The position numbers were made by a program, and so were the translations under genes. Positions 33,758 to 41,006 of a stretch of DNA of 64,000 nt are shown piece after piece. The notes under the pieces were generated by a model. The model searched no databases. It had not been told where the DNA came from and saw only the letters and a list, made by a program, of their open reading frames with translations. Positions within the stretch are counted from its first letter, which is position 1, and each line of letters begins with the position of its first letter. This stretch comes from DASRQK01 sp040392005 (GTDB lineage: Bacteria > Bacteroidota > Bacteroidia > Sphingobacteriales > Sphingobacteriaceae): positions 1-64,000 of the forward strand of contig JBEBWT010000006.1 of NCBI GenBank assembly GCA_040392005.1, read 5' to 3'.

Positions 33758-34666
33758 CTACGTTGCCGTGTAAAAGTCATAAGTTGCTTTTGCGATGTCG
33801 GCTATGATTTTCTCATTTGTATCGAAATTTTCTGTTGATTCACTAACAAAAACGCTGATAATAAAGTACTCACCATTTGGTAAAAAGACAATGCCTATGT
33901 TATTTACTGCGGCAGTAATCCCTGTTTCCTTATTTGTTCCGGACCAGCCTGTTTTATGAGCGACAATTGTTCCTGTTGGCAATTGCCCTTTTATTCGTTT
34001 TGCCCCGGTTGTTGTTTCTATATTTGTTTTCCAGAAAAAATCATAACTGCTCTTTGAAAGCAAATTGTTTTTATTCTCATAGAACAATTTAAGCGTCTCG
34101 CTGGCAGCTTTGGGAGTAGTCCAGTTTTGAAACATATTCTCCCACTCCGCCTGCATATCTTCTTCATTAAATGTAATCTGTATGTCCTGAATATTATTCT
34201 TTTTAAAATAATCCTCCACCGTCTTGGGTGTTCCAATAAGTCGTATCAGCACATCGCAGGCAGTATTGTCACTATGGGAAACCGAATATTGAATTAACCT
34301 TTCAATCGTAAAACTCCCACCATCCGGATTTTCGTCCCTAAGTGGACTCCAAAAATTTTCAGGCAAAAGTTCATCCTTACTTACCTCTATTTTCTGGTCC
34401 AGTGAAAGTTTCCCTTTATCAATCTCAGACAGGACGGCTAATGCTATATGGAATTTAAATACGCTTTGCATCGGAAATCGTCGATCTCCATGTATAGAAA
34501 CAATGTCTTTTCCATTATTTCCGATAATTGAAACCCCAACTACTGCATTTTTATCGGATGCGATCTGCTCAATTTTATTTAGCAGCAGATCAGTCTTATT
34601 ATCTGATGGCTGGCAACTTGTTATAAGTAATAAAAGTAAAACCGTCAATTGAAATAATCTTCGCAT
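33758..34666 (-). CDS. class A beta-lactamase (CblA/PER-like subclass A2)
   Basis: A 302-residue serine beta-lactamase that should hydrolyse beta-lactams in the periplasm. The start ATG 34666 gives a lipoprotein signal MRRLFQLTVLLLLLITSC (Cys18), so it is membrane anchored. SVFK (68-71) is the SxxK nucleophile motif, SDN is at 132-134, NEEDM (168-172) holds the Glu166 equivalent, and KTG at 238-240 completes the set. The longer spacing and NExxM motif fit subclass A2 of Bacteroidota (CepA, CfxA, PER/VEB). The gene is visibly AT-rich compared with its neighbours. Its promoter is at 34720-34727 and a GGGTGT/ACACCC inverted repeat lies at 34692-34720. Confidence 0.92.
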   Translation of the reverse strand: MRRLFQLTVLLLLLITSCQPSDNKTDLLLNKIEQIASDKNAVVGVSIIGNNGKDIVSIHGDRRFPMQSVFKFHIALAVLSEIDKGKLSLDQKIEVSKDELLPENFWSPLRDENPDGGSFTIERLIQYSVSHSDNTACDVLIRLIGTPKTVEDYFKKNNIQDIQITFNEEDMQAEWENMFQNWTTPKAASETLKLFYENKNNLLSKSSYDFFWKTNIETTTGAKRIKGQLPTGTIVAHKTGWSGTNKETGITAAVNNIGIVFLPNGEYFIISVFVSESTENFDTNEKIIADIAKATYDFYTAT

Positions 34667-34719
34667 ATTTATTCGTTTCTTTAATTGTGCAGGGTGTCTT
34701 TTAAACTGCCCCCAACACC

Positions 34720-34727
34720 CAAATATA
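34720..34727 (-). promoter_or_regulatory. promoter -7 element of the beta-lactamase gene
   Basis: TATATTTG on the minus strand lies 53 nt before the ATG. Confidence 0.5.
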
Positions 34728-34771
34728 TACAATAATCCCGTTGGTTTTTATATCAATGACAAATACCCGGG

Positions 34772-35294
34772 TCCTCATCAAGCCTTACTTCACTATCAAA
34801 ACAATGCCTGTTTCTGCGCTACGTATGATTTTTGAGGCCAATTCGTAGGCATCAAATACCTCTCCGTCATAAAAGATGCCTTGTGTGGGAATTTGACGAG
34901 TGTTTATTTGCAGGTCAATTTCATTTACCTTTTTCGAGAGGGCGTGCACATTGTCTTCAATGCGATTCATCCGGTTGTTAATCGCATAACCTTTGAGCAA
35001 GTAGTCTTTCAGACGTTGCGTTGCCCACTGGCGGAATTGTGTCCCCCTTATAGAGTTTACCCGATAGCCGACAGATAGAATGGCGTCTAAATTATAGAAC
35101 TTTTGTTTCCTTTTTATCTTACGCTTTCCTTCCATTTGAACTTGTAAGGAATACTTACAAGTTGCCACTTTATCAATTTCCTTTTGTTCGTAAACATTGT
35201 TCAGGTGCAAAGTAATATTCTGTGGTGTCGTGTCAAAAACTAACGCCATTTGCTTTTGCGTCAGCCAAACAGTTTCCTCATCAAGCCTTACCTC
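34772..35294. repeat. 20-bp direct repeat flanking the RhuM body
   Basis: Plus-strand tcctcatcaagccttac-t-tc at 34772-34791 and tcctcatcaagccttac-c-tc at 35275-35294 differ at one base. The first lies at the premature 3' end of the gene, the second inside its coding start (EVRLDEE). Confidence 0.8.
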
Positions 35295-35345
35295 AATATG
35301 TTCAGCGATTTCATCAGGACGATATAAGACAATTTCATCTTTCAT
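34785..35345 (-). CDS. RhuM-family DNA-associated protein, C-terminally truncated
   Basis: The first ~150 residues match the RhuM/virulence protein family (EVRLDEETVWLTQKQMALVFDTTPQNITLHLNNVYEQKEIDK, then FYNLDAILSVGYRVNSIRGTQFRQWATQRLKDYLLKGYAIN). Typical members exceed 300 residues and continue after FDAYELASKIIRSAETGIVLI with a conserved domain; here the frame stops at residue 186. The stop comes right after IVLIVK, at a 20-bp near-copy of the gene's own 5' sequence (34772-34791 versus 35275-35294, one mismatch). It is AT-rich, has promoter TAAATTTG (35378-35385) and sits beside the AT-rich beta-lactamase. RhuM function is unknown; these genes are often horizontally acquired. Confidence 0.75.
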   Translation of the reverse strand: MKDEIVLYRPDEIAEHIEVRLDEETVWLTQKQMALVFDTTPQNITLHLNNVYEQKEIDKVATCKYSLQVQMEGKRKIKRKQKFYNLDAILSVGYRVNSIRGTQFRQWATQRLKDYLLKGYAINNRMNRIEDNVHALSKKVNEIDLQINTRQIPTQGIFYDGEVFDAYELASKIIRSAETGIVLIVK

Positions 35346-35377
35346 CTTCTAACTGTTTTATTTGAACTGTCAGAAAA

Positions 35378-35385
35378 CAAATTTA
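35378..35385 (-). promoter_or_regulatory. promoter -7 element of the RhuM-type gene
   Basis: TAAATTTG on the minus strand, 32 nt before ATG 35345. Confidence 0.5.
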
Positions 35386-35434
35386 AGAAATATTTTTAAT
35401 TAAAAAGAATAATAATTTATAATAAATGTAAAAT

Positions 35435-36622
35435 TTAGACCAACCTGGCTACAAACAGCGTGTCGGCACGATCGTGATAGCCGGTGATGTATTCCATGGC
35501 TTCAGCGTGGAGGCCGGTTTGTTGGCAGATATTCGAGACAACTTCCTCATTCTCCATGGCAAAGACGGAGCAGGTAATATAAAAAAGTGGCTTTCCGGGT
35601 TTGAGATGGCGGACAACCCCGGCGGCAATGGATTTTTGTAATTCTGCAAATTCAGTGATCGCCGGTTCCCCGAAGGAAAGTAGCATCTCCGGGGTGCGGC
35701 CCCAGGTACCCGAACCGGTACAGGGCGCATCCAGCAGGATTCCATCGAACTGTTCATCACCCAATACAGGTGCAGTATCTTTTGTCAGGTCGATTATTTT
35801 CCGGCGGTATCCGCGGATGCCGGCTGCTTCAAAGCGTTCGTCCAGATTGCGGAGGATACTGGGGCGTATATCCGACACCAGTAATTGGATGCCCGGGAAA
35901 CGATCCATGAGCATCAATGACTTTCCTCCTGCCCCGCTGCAGGCATCCCACCAGCTTTCCCCTTTCTGTGCGGATACTTTGTCCATACTACGTTGCGAGG
36001 ACAGATCCTGCACCTCTATCAGTCCTTTCAAGCCCGGGATCTGTTCAAGAGAGGTGCTGTTGGGAAGAGCAAGGGCCGTTTCCCCTATTCTCCTGTAAGC
36101 AATGGCATGTTTATCCAGCAAAGTCAATATCCTGTTCTCCTGCCCGCGCCGCATCCTCAAAAATAAGTCCGGCTGGATAAAGAATTGTCTGATAAATACC
36201 TGCCTGTCGATCAAGGGAGAGATATAATCCAATAACGGAAAAACATCCACCATGCGAAAAGAAGTGGTAGTCTCGAGCAGATTGATTTTCTCATCCAATC
36301 CCATCTGTATGTGCTCATTCAGTCCGGGATTTTCCGACTGTACCAGCAAACTTTCAGTGGTGCAGAGAAACTCGGCCAATACCAGCCGGTCTATGATTTC
36401 CAGTTCTTTAGCTGCATTTCCAAGACGGAAATAATGGTAAAGCATACGAGAAACGGCCTTCCGGTCTTTGGAGCCCATTTGCTTATTTTCTTTGAAAAAA
36501 CCGGTGAGAAACCGGGATAAAGGTTCGCCGGGTACATAAGCCTCCAGAGCCTTCAAAAAGGAGCGGAAATGCTGATAAACCCGGCCGTTCTTAGGCTCAA
36601 TTGGATCGGATGAAGCTGCCAT
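35435..36622 (-). CDS. RsmB/NOP-family RNA m5C methyltransferase
   Basis: The 395-residue protein has a Rossmann SAM domain in the second half. WWDACSGAGGKSLMLMDRF is motif I, LLDAPCTGSGTWGRTPEMLL carries the first catalytic Cys (motif IV) and FYITCSVFAMENEEVV the second (motif VI), the two-Cys signature of rRNA cytosine-5 methyltransferases. The N-terminal half is helical and lacks a clear NusB domain, so it is shorter than RsmB proper. It overlaps the end of the LppC-like gene by 26 bp, in a guaA-LppC-methyltransferase operon. Which RNA cytosine it modifies is not evident. Confidence 0.88.
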   Translation of the reverse strand: MAASSDPIEPKNGRVYQHFRSFLKALEAYVPGEPLSRFLTGFFKENKQMGSKDRKAVSRMLYHYFRLGNAAKELEIIDRLVLAEFLCTTESLLVQSENPGLNEHIQMGLDEKINLLETTTSFRMVDVFPLLDYISPLIDRQVFIRQFFIQPDLFLRMRRGQENRILTLLDKHAIAYRRIGETALALPNSTSLEQIPGLKGLIEVQDLSSQRSMDKVSAQKGESWWDACSGAGGKSLMLMDRFPGIQLLVSDIRPSILRNLDERFEAAGIRGYRRKIIDLTKDTAPVLGDEQFDGILLDAPCTGSGTWGRTPEMLLSFGEPAITEFAELQKSIAAGVVRHLKPGKPLFYITCSVFAMENEEVVSNICQQTGLHAEAMEYITGYHDRADTLFVARLV

Positions 36623-37823
36623 TATTATATTTTAAGAAATGGATGGCATGATTGACATAGCCCCAACGGGGATTGTATTCAAACTCAAAATCATTGTGCA
36701 GCCCCTGATAAGTCGCATCCAGCAGATGTTTGCTGTAATCTTTGCCGTATCTGGACAATAATTCACCAAAATAACGCCCTGTATCATAGCCTTTATAAGC
36801 AAATTCGGTCGGCGCCACCTCAAATTCCTCCCGGTATTGCTGATTGAAATCCCGGACAGTGGTCAGCCGGGGATCAATATAATAAGACGAAGAGATCATG
36901 GTTTGCAGGGATTCCAGTCCATCTGCTTCCTCAAAACTCATTTTCGCCCAGGTCGGATGCCCGAAAAGCTGCACCCGGTGGCCATTCATATCCCGTAAAG
37001 CATGCAATTGATTGAAAATGGAAACCAGTCTGAAACGATTGGTTGAACCGCAAACGATCAGGTTGTTGCCATTCAGCCGTACCCGTTCAAGCAGGCGTTC
37101 TTCACTATCGACCTGGTGAATGGGAATCGAGCGGTCCAGCAACTGCAATTCGGCCCGGAGCGCCGGCAGAAATTGCTGGCTGGACGCTTCTTCACTCTCG
37201 TATAATATCACCACATCCCCCGAACGGTAAATACCCTTTAGGTGCTTGGCCAGTGCCTTCACATGGGTAGTAATGGGTGAAGTAATGGAAATCAGATTGG
37301 GTTGATTGAATTCGGAAGGCATGGTAGCCGCCAGGGGTGAAACCTGCAATACTTTAGCAGGGTCTATACCGGATGCCTGCGCAAAAGCCTTGATTTCTTT
37401 CGGATAAACAGGTCCTACGATCAATGCGGCTTCCTTTACACCGGCAGATGCCGCCAATCGGGAGACTTCCTGTTCATTGTCCCGGCTGTCCAGCACCTCC
37501 AGCTTGAAATAACCTCCCCGACCTGCCGATTTTTCAAGCCCCAACTGAAACCCCTGCAAAAAATCGAGCGCCAGTGCGGCCCGCTGTATATCGGCCTGTG
37601 TCGGATTCGACCCGTTAGAACGATTGAGCTGAAACGGTAGCAACAGGGCAATTTGTTGCACTTCTCTGCTGACCGCCGCCTCTACCCTTTCCTCTTCTAC
37701 TGTTTCTTCCGGAGTCCGTGCCTGCTCGGTATTGGTTTCAATTACCCGGACCCGTGGCGTACAGGCCACCACCATCGAAAGCGCACCCAATAAAAAAAGA
37801 CTTCGCAAAAAAAGATTCCTCAC
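36597..37823 (-). CDS. LppC-like periplasmic-binding-fold lipoprotein
   Basis: The 408-residue lipoprotein starts with (M)RNLFLRSLFLLGALSMVVAC (Cys21). Residues 80-400 look like a type I periplasmic-binding fold: IALLLPFQ, RAALALDFLQGFQLGLE, LEVLDSRDNEQEVSRL, LIVGPVYPKEIKAFA and LISITSPITTHVKALAKHL. This matches the branched-chain-amino-acid-receptor/LppC (penicillin-binding-protein activator) clan. The start chosen is GTG 37823, 5 bp after the guaA stop, because the signal peptide begins there; an ATG at 37880 would add 19 residues and overlap guaA. A role in cell-wall synthesis is inferred; no transporter genes are next to it. Confidence 0.75.
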   Translation of the reverse strand: MRNLFLRSLFLLGALSMVVACTPRVRVIETNTEQARTPEETVEEERVEAAVSREVQQIALLLPFQLNRSNGSNPTQADIQRAALALDFLQGFQLGLEKSAGRGGYFKLEVLDSRDNEQEVSRLAASAGVKEAALIVGPVYPKEIKAFAQASGIDPAKVLQVSPLAATMPSEFNQPNLISITSPITTHVKALAKHLKGIYRSGDVVILYESEEASSQQFLPALRAELQLLDRSIPIHQVDSEERLLERVRLNGNNLIVCGSTNRFRLVSIFNQLHALRDMNGHRVQLFGHPTWAKMSFEEADGLESLQTMISSSYYIDPRLTTVRDFNQQYREEFEVAPTEFAYKGYDTGRYFGELLSRYGKDYSKHLLDATYQGLHNDFEFEYNPRWGYVNHAIHFLKYNNGSFIRSN

Positions 37824-37827
37824 CGGA

Positions 37828-39378
37828 TTATTCCCATTCAATGGTAGCCGGAGGTTTTGAACTAATGTCATAGACAACACGGTTTATACCTTTTACCTGA
37901 TTGATAATTTCATTGGAAATCTTGCCCAGCAATTCATAAGGCAGATGGATCCAGTCCGCTGTCATGCCATCCAGGGACCCGACCGCACGCAGACTCACCA
38001 CATGCTCATAAGTCCGTTCATCACCCATCACGCCCACCGAACGTACCGGCAGAAAAATCGTGCCGGCCTGCCAAATCTTATCGTACCAGCCCGATTCACG
38101 CAGATTGCGGATATAGATCTCATCCGCTTCCTGCAAAATACGCACTTTTTCGGCGGTAATGTCTCCCAGAATACGGATGGCCAGCCCCGGTCCGGGGAAT
38201 GGATGCCTGGACAGAATGGCCGGATCGATCCCCAGGGAAGCACCGACCCGTCTGACCTCATCCTTAAACAAGGCTTTCAGCGGCTCCACCACTTTCAGCT
38301 TCATGAAATCCGGCAGTCCGCCCACATTGTGGTGGGACTTGATTGTGGCCGAAGGGCCCTTGACCGATACCGATTCGATCACATCCGGATAAATAGTGCC
38401 CTGTCCCAGCCAGCGCACCTCCGCACCTGCAAGCAATTCAGCCTGCACAGCATGCGCCGCTTCATCGAATACATCAATAAAAGAGGCCCCGATGATCTTC
38501 CGCTTGGCTTCGGGTTCACTGACCCCGGCCAGTTGATCGTAAAAACGATCTTTAGCATTTATACCTTTGATATTAAGACCCATATGCTGATATGAGTCAA
38601 GTACTTGTTCAAATTCACCCTTGCGCAGCAGCCCATGATCCACAAAGATACAGTGCAACCGGTCACCGATGGCCCGGTGCAGCAACACGGCCGCCACCGT
38701 CGAATCCACTCCGCCAGAGAGGGCCATGATCACATGGTCCCCGCCCAACTCGGTCTTGAGCGCGGCCACTGTGTTCTCTACAAATGAGTCGGGTGTCCAG
38801 TCCTGCCGGCAACCACAAATGCCCACCACAAAATTGTACAATAGAGTCTTGCCGTCCGTACTGTGTGTCACCTCGGGATGGAACTGGATCCCAAAAGTCT
38901 GTGTACCTTTCACCTGATAGGCCGCATACTGCACCTTATCCGTGCTGGCGATCACCTCGAAATGCTCCGGGACACGGGCGATGGTATCCGCATGGGACAT
39001 CCACACCTGTGAATCCGCCGGGACTCCGGCCATCAGCGGATTGGAATCCCTGACCGTGGACAGATTAGCCCTGCCATATTCCCGGATCTCGGCCGGCAGT
39101 ACCTCGCCCCCGCTATGCTGTGCGATATACTGCGCCCCGTAGCAGACTCCCAGCAAAGGAAAGCGCTGTTGCAGATCCGTGAAATCAATCTGCGGCGCAT
39201 CCGCCTGTCTCACCGAATACGGACTGCCGGAGAGGATTACCCCCCTTACATCGCTGTCCCAGTCGGGCAGATGATTGAATGGATGGATTTCACAATAAAC
39301 GTTGAGCTCCCTCACCCGTCTGGCGATCAGTTGCGTATATTGGGAACCAAAATCAAGGATAATAATTTTGTCTGGCAT
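37828..39378 (-). CDS. guaA: GMP synthase (glutamine-hydrolysing)
   Basis: GuaA (516 residues) aminates XMP to GMP. The N-terminal class I glutamine amidotransferase has its Cys79 in LLGVCYGAQYIAQH, and the His/Glu in FHPEVTHS. The ATP pyrophosphatase domain has the PP-loop ALSGGVDSTVAAVLL. The C-terminal dimerisation domain ends YDISSKPPATIEWE, the standard terminus. The promoter TACCTTTG ends 4 nt before ATG 39378, predicting a leaderless mRNA. It heads the operon with the LppC-like lipoprotein and the RNA methyltransferase. Confidence 0.97.
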   Translation of the reverse strand: MPDKIIILDFGSQYTQLIARRVRELNVYCEIHPFNHLPDWDSDVRGVILSGSPYSVRQADAPQIDFTDLQQRFPLLGVCYGAQYIAQHSGGEVLPAEIREYGRANLSTVRDSNPLMAGVPADSQVWMSHADTIARVPEHFEVIASTDKVQYAAYQVKGTQTFGIQFHPEVTHSTDGKTLLYNFVVGICGCRQDWTPDSFVENTVAALKTELGGDHVIMALSGGVDSTVAAVLLHRAIGDRLHCIFVDHGLLRKGEFEQVLDSYQHMGLNIKGINAKDRFYDQLAGVSEPEAKRKIIGASFIDVFDEAAHAVQAELLAGAEVRWLGQGTIYPDVIESVSVKGPSATIKSHHNVGGLPDFMKLKVVEPLKALFKDEVRRVGASLGIDPAILSRHPFPGPGLAIRILGDITAEKVRILQEADEIYIRNLRESGWYDKIWQAGTIFLPVRSVGVMGDERTYEHVVSLRAVGSLDGMTADWIHLPYELLGKISNEIINQVKGINRVVYDISSKPPATIEWE

Positions 39379-39382
39379 GGGT

Positions 39383-39390
39383 CAAAGGTA
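39383..39390 (-). promoter_or_regulatory. promoter -7 element of guaA, leaderless spacing
   Basis: TACCTTTG on the minus strand ends 4 nt before the ATG; the sequence reads TACCTTTG-accc-ATG. Confidence 0.55.
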
Positions 39391-39515
39391 CATATTCACG
39401 CGGAAATTTTCAGGGTAAAATCAGGACAAATTGAAAATCGCCGGACTTTTGTATGTGAAATGTAATAATATGCATCAGACAGGTCGAAAAGGCACAAAAT
39501 CTCCTGCCAAAACCC

Positions 39516-39523
39516 TATATTTG
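39516..39523 (+). promoter_or_regulatory. promoter -7 element of the DASH cryptochrome gene
   Basis: TATATTTG on the plus strand lies 46 nt before ATG 39570. Confidence 0.5.
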
Positions 39524-39569
39524 GACATTTAGGTCCTTTTAAGGAAATTTTAATTTTTTGACAATATCA

Positions 39570-40820
39570 ATGAGCGGAGTGAACGGAAGAACAATTTTGG
39601 TTTGGTTCAGGAATGATTTGCGTACGCATGACAATGAAATGCTGGTGCGTGCGCTGGAGAATGGAAATCAGATCGTCCCGGTTTATTGTTTTGATCCCCG
39701 CCATTTTGCCGGAACCGTCTATGGCAACCGCAAAACGGGTGTCCTTCGGGCAGAATTTATCCGACGCAATGTCCAGTCCCTGCGGGAGCAATTTCGCCGG
39801 GCCGGAGGAGACCTGCTGGTCGCTTTCGGAGAGCCCCAGCAGTTGCTTCCGGAGCTTTGCCGCACCTTGAAGGTGGACGAAGTCTATCACCACCGGGAAG
39901 TGGCCTTTGAAGAAACCCAGGTATCGGCCAATGTGGAGGCGGCTCTATGGAAGCAACAGATCAACCTGCGCCATTTTATAGGCCACACCCTCTACCACAA
40001 AGAAGACCTGCCGTTCCCGATCCGGGATATACCCAATAATTTTACCCAATTCCGCAAAAAAGCAGAACGGGAAAGCAGTGTGCGGCCGCAATTTCCAAAA
40101 CCGGAACAGGTGAACTTCAAATCTGGATTGCCCGAAACCACCCTACCCTCTTTACGGGAACTCGGGTTTTCAGAAGAAGACATCCTGTTGGCGGAAAATC
40201 TGGAATTACAAGGCGGTGAAGAAGCTGCATTTGAAATCCTGCATGAATTTCTCCGCCAGGCCGATCAGCCGGGTCACGCCGATCAAGCGGAAAAAGAGAG
40301 CCACATATCTCCCTATGTGAGTTGCGGGGCCTTGTCACCCAATACACTTTACCATGCCCTGATCGAAGCCGCACAGGAGAATCCAGACTCCAAAAAACAA
40401 CTGGATCCGCAGCTTGCCAAACTGATGTGGAGGGATTATTACCGGTTTATGTTCAAGAAACATGGCAACCGCTTTTTCAAATCGGAGGGTCTGACCGGGG
40501 AAGCCCCGGAGATACAGGCGGGTGCAGACAGCAGCATGGAACAATGGAAGAACGGACAGACCGGCGAAGCGTTGATCGACGAGGCAATGGTCCAATTGAA
40601 TGAAACCGGTCTGATCACCGATCAGCTGCGACAGGTGGCCGCCAGTTTTCTGGTGCACAACCTCAAAGGAGATTGGTTGGCGGGGGCTGCCTGGTTCGAG
40701 GAAAAATTACTGGATTACAATCCCTGCAACAATTATGGCGACTGGGCACATATTGCCGGTGTAGGATCCAGCGCAAAGGAGAACAAACCCCTTGATCTCC
40801 AAAAGATTCTGGCCCTGTAA
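39570..40820 (+). CDS. DASH-family cryptochrome/photolyase
   Basis: The 416-residue flavoprotein begins with an alpha/beta domain (ILVWFRNDLRTHDNEMLVRALENGNQIVPVYCFDPRHF), which is the photolyase antenna domain of the DASH subgroup. The C-terminal helical FAD domain contains KESHISPYVSCGALSP, LAKLMWRDYYRFMFKKHGNRFFK, the NETGLITDQLRQVAASFLVHNLKGDWLAGAAWFEEKLLDYNPCNNYGDWAHIAG motif and a short end. DASH enzymes repair cyclobutane dimers in single-stranded DNA and act as blue-light sensors. ATG 39570 is chosen over a TTG at 39558. It is a single gene divergent from guaA. Confidence 0.9.
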   Translation: MSGVNGRTILVWFRNDLRTHDNEMLVRALENGNQIVPVYCFDPRHFAGTVYGNRKTGVLRAEFIRRNVQSLREQFRRAGGDLLVAFGEPQQLLPELCRTLKVDEVYHHREVAFEETQVSANVEAALWKQQINLRHFIGHTLYHKEDLPFPIRDIPNNFTQFRKKAERESSVRPQFPKPEQVNFKSGLPETTLPSLRELGFSEEDILLAENLELQGGEEAAFEILHEFLRQADQPGHADQAEKESHISPYVSCGALSPNTLYHALIEAAQENPDSKKQLDPQLAKLMWRDYYRFMFKKHGNRFFKSEGLTGEAPEIQAGADSSMEQWKNGQTGEALIDEAMVQLNETGLITDQLRQVAASFLVHNLKGDWLAGAAWFEEKLLDYNPCNNYGDWAHIAGVGSSAKENKPLDLQKILAL

Positions 40821-40930
40821 TGAACGGGGGTCCCTCCCCTTTCCGGCAACGCAGCCTACAACCCGGTGCAGCAGGCATCAAATGGGTTTAAAATTGCTTG
40901 ACATTGCATTGGTAAACTCATTATAATTCC

Positions 40931-40938
40931 TAACTTTG
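40931..40938 (+). promoter_or_regulatory. promoter -7 element of sucA
   Basis: TAACTTTG on the plus strand, 68 nt before ATG 41007. Confidence 0.5.
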
Positions 40939-40952
40939 ACGCAATTATAGTA

Positions 40953-40989
40953 ATATTCGATACAATCATAAATATTTGATACAATCATA
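40953..40989 (+). repeat. tandem 18-bp repeat in the sucA leader
   Basis: ATATTCGATACAATCATA (40953-40970) and ATATTTGATACAATCATA (40972-40989) repeat with a 19-bp period and one mismatch, between the sucA promoter and its ATG. Confidence 0.85.
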
Positions 40990-41006
40990 GAATTTTTTAG
41001 ACAACA

